64,000 nucleotides of DNA, taken from contig JBAUMZ010000053.1 in the NCBI GenBank assembly GCA_049578985.1, positions 1 through 64,000 on the forward strand, in the 5' to 3' direction. Under the pieces are notes generated by a model that worked only from the letters and a program-made list of their open reading frames with translations, searched no databases and had not been told where the DNA came from. Shown here one piece after another: positions 26,888 through 35,349 of this stretch (position 1 is the stretch's first letter; every line of letters begins with the position of its first letter). Made by a program: the position numbers and the translations under genes. This DNA is from TH5896 sp049578985 (GTDB taxonomy: Archaea > Thermoproteota > Nitrososphaeria > Nitrososphaerales > Nitrososphaeraceae).

Positions 26888-27916
26888 ATGCCAAATCGAA
26901 GACTATATCAATGTCCATACACGGGTTGTAGCCAAACATCAACAAGAGGCTGGAATATGGATATCCACATGATGAGAAAGCATGGTGGTGGGCATGCTGA
27001 ATTTGAGCCGACCAAGACTGCACCCTGGTCTATTCCAAGTAGCCAACAACCATCTTTTTACTTAGATTATATGGGGTCTCATGCATACAAGACTACCCAT
27101 CATCCAAACCTCAGTACAGACGAAATTAAGAAAACCGAAATACTTCAAGATACAATGCTGGAGGGCCTTCGCAAAATAAGTGAAATGAACCGTCTAACGA
27201 ATGAATTTGTCCGGAACTCAACGCCCCAATCAATCTTAAATGAAGCCACTAAATTGTTTATGATTCAAATGGTTCCTGATTTGTTTCAGGGTACACGTAC
27301 TATGCCTACTACTAATGGACTCACTATGCCTGCTAAGAAAGAAATCCTCCCCTCAGGTTACCGGATCTCATTATGCGATACATGCTTGTTGGGGTGTGAA
27401 TTTAGACCGGCAATATATCCAATAGACTTCGAAGCACTAACAAAGCTACTTCATGAATGTGATTCTAAGAAGCTCTTTGTTGGCCAAAACCAGAATGAAG
27501 TGGAAATTCTAGAAAAGAAGCGTCAGGTTAAAGCCTCTCTTGGAGATATGCTATCACAGATTGTCCGCTTCAGAATTGGTCGTGGTGACGCATATCTGAA
27601 GGCCAGGAAGCTATCACAAAACGCCTTCGGTGAGCTCTCTGAGGAAACACAAAGCAAATGGGCTAAGCTTCCTCCAAATAGATCTCGCATCGAAGAAAGA
27701 GATTGTATTAAATTTAATCCATCTAAAGATACGGCAAATGCAGACCACTGGTTCTACCGCACAATCAGAGAACATGGCAAGGATAGTAACGTCAAGGTAA
27801 CCCAAAGTGAATTAACGGAATTTCTTCGAATCGCAAATGCGACATTTGGAGTCTTCCAGGTTAATACAAACGATCCTGCAAAGAAATGCTATTTCTTAAT
27901 CTATCTTATGTTATAA
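26888..27916 (+). CDS. C2H2 zinc-finger protein, unknown function
   Basis: 342 residues from ATG 26888 (frame open from 26843). The N-terminus carries one C2H2 finger: QCPYTGCSQTSTRGWNMDIH then MRKHGGG (C-x4-C-x12-H-x4-H). The rest is a globular domain of ~300 residues that I do not recognise, with CDTCLLGCEF (four closely spaced Cys, perhaps a second metal site) around residue 175 and a basic C-terminal third. Possibly DNA binding. Convergent to ligD. Confidence 0.75.
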   Translation: MPNRRLYQCPYTGCSQTSTRGWNMDIHMMRKHGGGHAEFEPTKTAPWSIPSSQQPSFYLDYMGSHAYKTTHHPNLSTDEIKKTEILQDTMLEGLRKISEMNRLTNEFVRNSTPQSILNEATKLFMIQMVPDLFQGTRTMPTTNGLTMPAKKEILPSGYRISLCDTCLLGCEFRPAIYPIDFEALTKLLHECDSKKLFVGQNQNEVEILEKKRQVKASLGDMLSQIVRFRIGRGDAYLKARKLSQNAFGELSEETQSKWAKLPPNRSRIEERDCIKFNPSKDTANADHWFYRTIREHGKDSNVKVTQSELTEFLRIANATFGVFQVNTNDPAKKCYFLIYLML

Positions 27917-28076
27917 TTACTAGATCAGGCTGAAGAATATCGAATTAGTTAAATTCGATAATCGCCAGGGCTGAACTAGATGCAAGTCGTATTTCTCCTT
28001 GCAGGGGACTGTAGGCGCACTAAGCGCACCTAGCTTAAGTGGTCTAGTTCTTCAAAATCACCTACGGAACCATTTT

Positions 28077-30956
28077 TTATACACTTTCTAAAAGTTTAGA
28101 AAGATCTTGCCGACTTTCAAAAATGTCTGACCAACATGATAGCAATTTTTTGAAACCTTTTCTATCAGCTATTTTTTCTCTTACGCCTTGTATTGTAAAT
28201 TCTGGAGGTAAGACCTGGTCTATAGTATCCCATTCAAGCGGCATGGATATAGTGGCAAGTGGAGTGGGTCTAGCCGAAAAGGCCGATGCCAGTGTTTTTC
28301 CCTTCGCATTTTGATTGTAATCAAAGAAAATCTTTCCTCGTCTCTCAGGAGTGTTCCAATCTGTCGTTATCAAGTCAGGATGTCTATTAACTAGTGTCCT
28401 ACCAATGATCTCGGCAAAGCTTCTGGTTTGATCATATGTATACTCCGCAGTGACAGGTACAAAAACATGAATTCCAGTTCTGCCTGAAGTTTTGATATAG
28501 GATTTGATTTTCAATGCGTCAAAAATTTCAGATTTTAGCAGTTGAGCTACCTTAGCTGTTGCCATGAATGCTCTACGGTTGTACTCTGGTTCCTGGTCAG
28601 AGCTAGTTTCTAAGCCAGAATAAATGTATGGATCCAGATCAAATACAATGAAATCTGGATGATTGAGGCCACAATTATCCTCATACAACTCATTAGAACC
28701 CTTTAGGCATGCCTCATAGTCAACGATCCTGCTATACCAAGGGTGGATTTCTATACAGCCTAGGTTAGCCAGCCAGAGCAGTGTTTCCTTGTTGTTGCAG
28801 ATTAAATAGTTCGTTGACCTTTCCGCAGTTTCTGAATAAATCTTTACTGAATTAACGAATTCCGGTTTTTCCATATTCCAATTCTTTTGATAAAAGTGTT
28901 TACCCATAATTCCGTCAGGATATCTGCTCAATGACAAGGGTCTATCCTTAAGGAGGGGGAAAAGGTAATCGCTTATCTTGTCATAATAATCAATCAAATC
29001 ACCCTTGGTTAAATCATCGTGATGAAATCGATTCTTAGGCCAAAAAACCTTGTCCAAGTTAGAGAAGCTATTCTGTACTCTCTTGGCAGTTCCAGCCGAA
29101 GATGTGTTCGAGGTAACTGCAACTGTAGATAGTGGTGGTGATGATCTCTCAGAAGATGGCGCCGGTGATGATGACGAAGATAAAGCTGACGATAAAAGTG
29201 ATACAGATTGTTCCTTGTAATTGTTTTTGGGATTATAATTGTAATTGTAATTTTGCGATTTTACATTAGATAGCTCGTCTACCTTCTTAGTTTTTTCAAC
29301 TGTACATTCTTGAGGTTTCTTGTCGTCCCTGATTCTTAGAAATATAGGAGCTCTCATAATCGTGTCCTTTGTCCATCCATCAAACTTGACTTCAACTACA
29401 AGCGATGGGCGTACCCAAACTGGATCTCTATTGACATATGGTATGTAACTGACTGGAATCTCATTAGTCTCTATTTCATTTAATTGGTTGAAAATTTCAA
29501 TAATTTGTGAATGATCAAACCCACTTCCAGAATGTCCAATGAAGACAAGTTCCTTATCGAATGCAGCCAGCAGCAAGGACCCGAAATAACCACTTCTGTT
29601 ACCTTCTCCTCTGGTATAGCCAATAACCACACAGTCCTGAGTATGTAAATTTTTGATCTTTAGCCAATCAGCGGTTCTAGCCCCTTGTAAATACTTACTA
29701 TTCTTATTCTTTGCAATTATGCCTTCTAGACCAAGTGCTTTGATGTTCTCGAATAGTTCTACGCCTTTTCCTTCAAATGAATCAGATATTCTTATCACAT
29801 TCTTATCGCTACCATTCAAACATATTACCCCCGACAGTAACTCTCTTCGCTTCCAGAATTGCAAATTTTCGAGATTCTTGCCATCTAAATACAGAATGTC
29901 AAAAACATAGAAGGTAGAAGGAATTTCTTTAGAAAGGTGTTGTATCTCCAAATCGTGATCTACATTCATCCTTTGTTGATGACTTTGAAAGTCCGGATGA
30001 CCTCGTTCATCTAAAACAACAATCTCGCCATCAAGTACGACCGAATCTTGACAGTTTACGACCGATGATGACATGATGGAATCAATAATTTCTGGATATC
30101 TGTGACTAATAGATTTGTTAGTTCTAGATTTAAGCTCAAGTAAGTCTTTGCTTTTGCTATAAAAAAGGACAGCCCTTACCCCGTCCCATTTGATTTCGAA
30201 GTCCCTTTTGCTATCATTAAACGGTTTATCCACTGGTGTGGAGAGCATGGGCTTTATTCTATTAGGGAAATCAGAAGAGGGAAGGTCTTGTATGCTGATT
30301 TGCCTAGAATGCTCAACTTCTGTTTCATCAGCTGTTTCACTGTGGTTCATGATTCTAGAATTCATTTGAAGGCTAGAATATCCACCGTTGCCGGTGGGCT
30401 TTCTGCTAAGGGTATTCTTTTTAGTTTGTGACGACACAGAATCAGACCTAGAAGATGTTAGATCCTCTTCTGATGCGAACTGGTCATCATACTTTATTAA
30501 GAGCCACTGGTTCTCCCGTCCAGTTCTAATTAAGGAAAATTTGCCATTTACCTTATGTCCATGCAAAGTAAAGGTTAACTTTCCTTTATCAAACTGATCG
30601 GAAAACTCTTCATTTGATTTTTCCATTACATAGATACCTGTATCCCATACAAGAACTGTACCTGCTCCATAGTTTCCATGAGGGATAGTACCTTCAAACA
30701 GGAGATAATCCAAAGGGTGATCTTCGGTTAGAATGGCAAGGCGTTTGATTTTGGGATTGAGAGAAACTCCTTTCGGAATGGCCCACGATTTTAGAATACC
30801 ATTTTCTGTTTCGAGCCTAAAATCATAATGCATGCTTCTAGCATTGTGCTTTTGAATAACGAAATGTCTACTTTTATTCATTGGATGATCGTTAGCAGTT
30901 CCAATAGGTTCAGGAGTCTTTGCAAAGTTTCGTTTCCTATTATATTTTTCAAGCAT
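28077..30956 (-). CDS. ligD: LigD: three-domain NHEJ ligase (PE-Lig-Pol)
   Basis: 959 residues. Phosphoesterase domain ~28-155: VIQKHNARSMHYDFRLE and IPHGNYGAGTV. ATP-dependent DNA ligase ~235-545: the adenylated Lys is in FEIKWDGVRAV (~residue 256), with VLDGEIVVLD, GLEGIIAKN and SLVVEVKFDGW. A Ser/Asn-rich linker ~550-625 leads to the primase-polymerase domain ~640-930, with FIVFDLDP (metal-binding Asp, ~772) and SGRTGIHVFVPV. The order matches Pseudomonas LigD, not Mycobacterium (Pol-PE-Lig). It joins ends held by Ku with end processing and ribonucleotide fill-in. Twelve 7-bp repeats lie ~56 bp upstream. Confidence 0.96.
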   Translation of the reverse strand: MLEKYNRKRNFAKTPEPIGTANDHPMNKSRHFVIQKHNARSMHYDFRLETENGILKSWAIPKGVSLNPKIKRLAILTEDHPLDYLLFEGTIPHGNYGAGTVLVWDTGIYVMEKSNEEFSDQFDKGKLTFTLHGHKVNGKFSLIRTGRENQWLLIKYDDQFASEEDLTSSRSDSVSSQTKKNTLSRKPTGNGGYSSLQMNSRIMNHSETADETEVEHSRQISIQDLPSSDFPNRIKPMLSTPVDKPFNDSKRDFEIKWDGVRAVLFYSKSKDLLELKSRTNKSISHRYPEIIDSIMSSSVVNCQDSVVLDGEIVVLDERGHPDFQSHQQRMNVDHDLEIQHLSKEIPSTFYVFDILYLDGKNLENLQFWKRRELLSGVICLNGSDKNVIRISDSFEGKGVELFENIKALGLEGIIAKNKNSKYLQGARTADWLKIKNLHTQDCVVIGYTRGEGNRSGYFGSLLLAAFDKELVFIGHSGSGFDHSQIIEIFNQLNEIETNEIPVSYIPYVNRDPVWVRPSLVVEVKFDGWTKDTIMRAPIFLRIRDDKKPQECTVEKTKKVDELSNVKSQNYNYNYNPKNNYKEQSVSLLSSALSSSSSPAPSSERSSPPLSTVAVTSNTSSAGTAKRVQNSFSNLDKVFWPKNRFHHDDLTKGDLIDYYDKISDYLFPLLKDRPLSLSRYPDGIMGKHFYQKNWNMEKPEFVNSVKIYSETAERSTNYLICNNKETLLWLANLGCIEIHPWYSRIVDYEACLKGSNELYEDNCGLNHPDFIVFDLDPYIYSGLETSSDQEPEYNRRAFMATAKVAQLLKSEIFDALKIKSYIKTSGRTGIHVFVPVTAEYTYDQTRSFAEIIGRTLVNRHPDLITTDWNTPERRGKIFFDYNQNAKGKTLASAFSARPTPLATISMPLEWDTIDQVLPPEFTIQGVREKIADRKGFKKLLSCWSDIFESRQDLSKLLESV

Positions 30957-31011
30957 TCGTTGTATCTAGCCTTTAAGTGCTACCCTAAACTATTATTAGA
31001 CAACTTATTAT

Positions 31012-31095
31012 TTTTGGATTTTGGATTTTGGATTTTGGATTTTGGATTTTGGATTTTGGATTTTGGATTTTGGATTTTGGATTTTGGATTTTGGA
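31012..31095. repeat. (TTTTGGA)12 tandem heptanucleotide array
   Basis: Exactly twelve perfect copies of TTTTGGA over 84 bp (TCCAAAA on the coding strand of ligD), ending 56 bp upstream of the ligD start. No gene reads through it convincingly. Its position suggests it lies in the ligD promoter or leader. The rest of the 30957-31296 gap contains no gene. Confidence 0.95.
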
Positions 31096-31296
31096 GTTCG
31101 AAATACCCTTATTTTGGCATAACTCCCTCCTAGGCCAGTATTAGTTGATAAAAATTGGGTCACCTATATTAACTAATCAGATCAATATAGTGTCTTATTC
31201 AGAGGACAATATTCACGAGAAATCGGAGGAGCTATAATTAACTAAAAGTAGTTAAAATGTGGAATTTAACTGATTTTCTACCTCACTTTTGATCTC

Positions 31297-31770
31297 TTAA
31301 TCTTTTCCTGTAGCAGCATAACACCCTGAATCAATGTCTCCGGACGCTGGGATAATTCCATCGACTCCTGGAAGTACATTATATGAGTCTATATATAGAC
31401 CACCCGTAATTGCACACGCCCCCATCGCTACAACATATTTTGGCTCAGGCATTTGATCGTATACCATACGCAATCGAGGAACCATTTTCCTAGTTACAGT
31501 GCCCTGTACAACTATTAAATCACATTGTCTAAGGGAGCCAAACGCTTCTATTATTCCAAATCTTTCCGCATCATACATGGGCCCAGAAACAGCACCAAAC
31601 TCCACACTACAACAAGCCGTCTCGAGATGAACAGGCCATAATGACTACACCCTTCCCCAGTCAATTGCATACCCAAGAGGTTTGTCTAATGCCTTAATCA
31701 AAATATCTCCGATTCTGCTTACCATAACATTAAAGTTTGATTGGTTGAGCAGTTCAGTCTTCAACTTCAT
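31297..31770 (-). pseudogene. nuoB: orphan nuoB (complex I subunit B) pseudogene
   Basis: The frame starts at ATG 31770 behind GGAGGTTATA and reads to GYAIDWGRV, then TAG (31645-31647) in place of the Trp of GR(V/L)WSLWPVH, then SLWPVHLETACCSVEFGAVS. SLRQCDLIVVQGTVTRKMVP and YVVAMGACAITGGLYIDSYN are hallmark NuoB segments, with three of the four cluster N2 cysteines, plus a diverged IDSGCYAATGKD in place of the V-x-G-C-P-P-R-P-E site and then stop. One nonsense mutation and a damaged C-terminus make it non-functional; the whole gene is alone, away from other nuo genes. Confidence 0.9.
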
Positions 31771-31975
31771 TATAACCTCCAGGTATTACAACGAATCTCC
31801 CCATACATCGTATTTAATACTTCATACTGAATACTCGATGTTGAATCAGCAATCCTCTTTGTAGGTTAATGCTAATAGTCGAATAAGATAGAGTATGAAA
31901 TGATTCTAAGACTGAAATTCTAGGTGATCAAATTATCAAAAATGTATAAACGATACCCAACTTCAACTTATAGGA

Positions 31976-32944
31976 TTGGGATGTAAAATAGGCTTTCACG
32001 TATCAATTTCAGGAGGAATCTCGAATTCCGTGGATAATGCTCTAAAGGAGAATTGTACTGCATTTCAAATATTCAGTAGAAATCCTAGAGGGTGGGCTGC
32101 TAAACCATTGGATAAAAAGGACGTCATGCTCTTCAAAGACAAATTAGCAGGACGCTCAGATAGCAACAAATCAACAAATAGCAGATCAGCTAAGACAGCT
32201 GACCAAAACAACAGTGGAGAGAAGAGGCACAAAAATAAATCTAAAATCGATAGAAACGCCATATTCGTTCATATGCCTTATTTACCCAATCTATCTTCTC
32301 CCAATAAAAGAATCTACGATCAATCTGTGCAGGTCTTGACAGATGAACTGAAAAGAAGCAGTACTTTGGAGATCCCGTACCTTGTGGTTCATCTTGGAAG
32401 TCATCAGGGAGAAGGAATTAAGAAAGGAGTTGAACAGCTTGTTATGGCATGCTCTCATGCGATCGATTCAGTATCAAATGAAAATAGCGTCTCCATACTC
32501 TTGGAAAATAGTGCAGGTCAGAAAAATACCGTCGCTAGCAACTTTGAGGAATTGAGGCTAATACTTGATAGGCTATACGACTATAATTCTGGTAGCGAAA
32601 GGGATCGATTTGGTATATGCTTGGATACATGTCATGCATTTGCTTCGGGGTATGACCTTGCTTCTAAAGATGCGGTTGATAAGACGATGGATAAATTCGA
32701 CTCACAGGTTGGATACAGGCATCTCAAACTTATACATTTGAACGATTCAAGAGACAAATTCTTTTCTCGCCGAGACAGACATGAGCATATCGGCCTAGGA
32801 GAAATAGGAGAAAAGGGATTTAATGCATTCTTGAATCATATATTACACAGAAATATACCACTAATAATGGAAACGCCGATCGATAGCAGACGAAGCAATT
32901 CCGATAATCTAAAGTTTGTCAAAGCTATCATTGGTAATGAATGA
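31976..32944 (+). CDS. nfo: endonuclease IV (AP endonuclease)
   Basis: 322 residues with a TTG start just before the conserved IGFHVSISGGISNSVDNA. FQIFSRNPRGW, VVHLGSHQG, ILLENSAGQKNTVA, GICLDTCHAFASGYD, and LIHLNDSRD with HEHIGLGEIG are the zinc-ligand motifs of endonuclease IV. It cleaves abasic sites in base excision repair. An unusual Lys/Ser/Asn-rich insert at ~residues 55-95 is not in bacterial Nfo. A 59-codon frame overlaps its stop by 4 bp (ATGA). Confidence 0.95.
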   Translation: MGCKIGFHVSISGGISNSVDNALKENCTAFQIFSRNPRGWAAKPLDKKDVMLFKDKLAGRSDSNKSTNSRSAKTADQNNSGEKRHKNKSKIDRNAIFVHMPYLPNLSSPNKRIYDQSVQVLTDELKRSSTLEIPYLVVHLGSHQGEGIKKGVEQLVMACSHAIDSVSNENSVSILLENSAGQKNTVASNFEELRLILDRLYDYNSGSERDRFGICLDTCHAFASGYDLASKDAVDKTMDKFDSQVGYRHLKLIHLNDSRDKFFSRRDRHEHIGLGEIGEKGFNAFLNHILHRNIPLIMETPIDSRRSNSDNLKFVKAIIGNE

Positions 32945-33120
32945 ATAAGAAGACTATTGGCGAGTGGGCAGCAGGCTACACCAGAAGGGGTAGGAGAACG
33001 AGTTCTGTCAATATTAGAAAATGGCTAATCAAGCGCCTGTTCGAGCGATCAGAGAAGCTGGCTTTAATAACACAGTCTAATTCTGGTTGTGTCATATTCA
33101 ACTTCAGCAAGTCTGATTAA
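32941..33120 (+). CDS. possible small basic protein overlapping nfo stop
   Basis: ATG at 32941 overlaps the nfo stop in ATGA, the usual coupling arrangement. The 59-residue product (NKKTIGEWAAGYTRRGRRTS, then NIRKWLIKRLFERSEKLAL) is strongly basic and helical, with no family recognised. A second frame is also open here, so the evidence is composition and the ATGA overlap only. Confidence 0.4.
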   Translation: MNKKTIGEWAAGYTRRGRRTSSVNIRKWLIKRLFERSEKLALITQSNSGCVIFNFSKSD

Positions 33121-33199
33121 TTTTTAGAAATATCAACTACAGACACTTATTGTTTTATTATGACATAATAAAAGTCGAATTGCACTTATCATAATGTAT

Positions 33200-33487
33200 T
33201 TAGATGTCACTAACCATAATGTGTTCAATTGAATGCGTTGGAATTAGTTCCCTGTTAATAATGATATTCGCGGCCTCATCTTTATAATAAGTAATTGTCA
33301 AATATTCGGCAACCACTTGTATATTGATTGTGTCAACAGTCTGATTTCGTTCGTATTTCGCAGTTAATATATCCAGTTTTTCAACCGTACTGGCATTAGA
33401 TGTACGTCTCAAATGAGTAATGATCACGTTCTTGACCTTTACTCCATGAAATTTTATTGATGTTTCTTTTCTTGAGTCAACCATCAC
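33200..33487 (-). CDS. hypothetical protein
   Basis: 95 residues, mainly alternating beta-like segments (VKVKNVIITHL, INIQVVAEYLTITYY, NIIINRELIP) with N-linked-type sequons but no signal peptide. No family recognised. It stands alone with ATG start and clean stop. May be a small beta-barrel protein. Confidence 0.5.
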   Translation of the reverse strand: MMVDSRKETSIKFHGVKVKNVIITHLRRTSNASTVEKLDILTAKYERNQTVDTINIQVVAEYLTITYYKDEAANIIINRELIPTHSIEHIMVSDI

Positions 33488-33592
33488 TCCAACTCTAAAT
33501 ATGCAAGTACTTTAACATAGCTAAGGAATGAAAATTAAGTGGTAGCATGTTGGTAAGGCTTACTCTAGGTAGCGCAGGTCCCAAGTGGTATC

Positions 33593-33706
33593 CTCTTAGA
33601 GCCTATCCCAATAATATCCTCCTGTAAACAATAAGATCCACCCGCTCTTAGAGCCTATCCCAATAATATCCTCCTGTAAACAATAATATCCTCCTGTAAA
33701 CAATAA
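33593..33706 (+). repeat. 42-bp direct repeat with a 20-bp extra copy
   Basis: Two identical 42-bp copies at 33593-33634 and 33645-33686 starting CTCTTAGAGCCTATCCCAAT, followed by a partial third copy of the last 23 bp (33684-33706). The repeat includes CCCAATAATAT, whose inverse ATATTATTGGG follows at ~33713, so hairpins between them are possible. Confidence 0.9.
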
Positions 33707-33844
33707 CACTCAATATTATTGGGACACTGGAGTACAGCCACGTGATAAAAATCAAAAGCTGAACCCCATTAATTACGAGTTATCTTTAATGAAGGCAATA
33801 ATCGTAAATATACCTTGTTACAGACAGAGTTTAAATCGAAGAAC

Positions 33845-33897
33845 CTAGATCCCATCGACCAGATCTTGAAATTAGATCAGAATAGGTTGGGATCTAG
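33845..33897. repeat. 10-bp inverted repeat CTAGATCCCA / TGGGATCTAG
   Basis: CTAGATCCCA at 33845-33854 pairs perfectly with TGGGATCTAG at 33888-33897, loop ~33 nt. It lies at the 3' side of the small C2H2 gene at 33918 and could act as a terminator-like structure. Confidence 0.6.
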
Positions 33898-33917
33898 AAT
33901 CTGATCAATGAGGAATT

Positions 33918-34028
33918 TTATTTATGATTCTCGTCGTAATGCATAATAAATTCTGTATCATTTTTGAATGCTACGTTGCATTTGCTACACATTACAGGTT
34001 CTTCGTTATTATCTCTATTATCTGACAT
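33918..34028 (-). CDS. 36-residue C2H2 zinc-finger micro-protein
   Basis: The ORF from ATG 34028 encodes an acidic N-terminus (SDNRDNNEEP) and one C2H2 finger, VMCSKCNVAFKNDTEFIMHY with a closing DENH, C-x2-C-x12-H-x5-H spacing. Single-finger micro-proteins of this type are frequent in Nitrososphaeria. Another is at 46517. Role likely protein or nucleic-acid binding; unknown. Confidence 0.75.
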   Translation of the reverse strand: MSDNRDNNEEPVMCSKCNVAFKNDTEFIMHYDENHK

Positions 34029-34123
34029 ATGAATCCCTTTTTTATTAAATAGGAAAAATCGTTTATAAATATTTCACTGTGTGACATAGTTGATGTATCC
34101 ATTGACCCTTCTATACAGGAAAT

Positions 34124-34230
34124 CGGAACTTCCGCTTTTTAACGGAAACCCCGAGTAATCTAGTGGAGTCAGCTGCTAACTATTAGGAGCGCGTTCATGA
34201 GGATCTAAGCCTCCTGCAGGTAAGAGGCTC
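34124..34230 (+). ncRNA. possible structured RNA or regulatory hairpins
   Basis: CGGAACTTCCG at 34124-34134 is a perfect inverted repeat, followed by TTCCG-CTTTTTAA-CGGAA (34130-34147), then AGCCTC (34208-34213) pairing with GAGGCT (34224-34229). The 34029-34405 gap has no coding frame but is unusually GC-rich for this window. It precedes the gene at 34406 on the same strand. No known RNA family recognised; strand is a guess. Confidence 0.3.
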
Positions 34231-34405
34231 AAATTGTGCTTCTGGAAACGGGACTGAAACCAGCTGCACCATTATTGCAGGAGACTAATATAAGTAAACT
34301 TTGTTTAATAATGCGTGCTACGATAATCATATTACCCTGATGAGGATAGCGTTATATGAACTTGTTAAGCATATATAGCACAAAATCATAATTAAATAGA
34401 CTCCG

Positions 34406-34858
34406 ATGGTATTCCTTGGCAAAAGGCATCTTCATAGCCCTGAAAGTGACCACATTTTAGACGGACTAGTTAGGTTATTGAGCTCAGCAAATTCCGGATC
34501 TATAAAACTGGAATTTGCCAATAAACCAGCTGCAAATATCGGCATCTACACCATCGATAATTTCAGCGATAGTAGCAAGAGGAGGATCAAGGTAGATCTG
34601 TTGGAACCTAGTCTTTTTAAGCTCCAGGATGACGACCTTGGTTTATTTGACAAATTGAGAACTGCTACAGAATTCGCTCAAAAATTGTCGGATAATACGC
34701 TAACCTTAACGCTATTAAGAAAGGGTAAAGAAGCAATCACTTTGGGGGAAGGAGCTCATCCATCATTTTCAAGACTAATCACGAGAAGTGGAGATATTCA
34801 AGTAGATAGTTTGAAGGAGTCTACCAAATTAAGGAAGGATTTCAAAGACGAAGAATAA
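34406..34858 (+). CDS. conserved-looking hypothetical protein
   Basis: 150 residues starting MVFLGKRHLHSPESDHILDG. It has an alternating pattern of strand-like and helical segments (SANSGSIKLEFANKPAANIG, KLRTATEFAQKLSDNTLTLT) ending in a basic-acidic tail. No catalytic motif or transmembrane segment. Thaumarchaeal genomes often have such proteins; family not recognised. Possible upstream RNA structure. Confidence 0.6.
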   Translation: MVFLGKRHLHSPESDHILDGLVRLLSSANSGSIKLEFANKPAANIGIYTIDNFSDSSKRRIKVDLLEPSLFKLQDDDLGLFDKLRTATEFAQKLSDNTLTLTLLRKGKEAITLGEGAHPSFSRLITRSGDIQVDSLKESTKLRKDFKDEE

Positions 34859-35349
34859 AGGATTTGGTCCCATCTTGAAATTTGGTGAGGCTTTGATTAC
34901 TACCATCGGATATACTACTTTCTCTTTAAATATTTTAACGACCTTGCTGAGTAGACAATGCATTTGTGTAAAGAAACATAGTCCTTCATAGTCATATAGC
35001 TTTGTACCTATATGGATAACCACCGTGGTAACTAGAACATATATAGATACCACAAGATAAGATTATAGGCCGTTTATTAAGGCAGGTTGGCTACAAATGT
35101 TTCCGCCATTAGACTTATGAGAATTATAAAATAAGCCTCAAATTAACTCGTCGTAGTTCCATACAAGACCTCACCTGGCTTAGGAATCGGGTACGTGTAA
35201 AGTCTGTGGGCCAAAATTGTTGATAGATTTACTAAAATCAAGTTTCATTGATGTATTTCGAACAGTCTCTGACTTTGGACACGGAAACCCCCCCTTTCCC
35301 GTCAGCGTACTTCAGTTCTTAAATCAATTACTTGTGAAATACATTTGTT
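34859..35349. other. gap without supported gene
   Basis: A 74-codon minus-strand frame (34829-35053) occurs but it overlaps the preceding gene, has no domain, and is not supported. Nothing else is seen. Confidence 0.3.

Noticed and set aside
30828..31133. 101-codon frame containing LDFGFWILDFGFW repeats
   Set aside because: It is only the translation of the 7-bp TTTTGGA array plus antisense of ligD.
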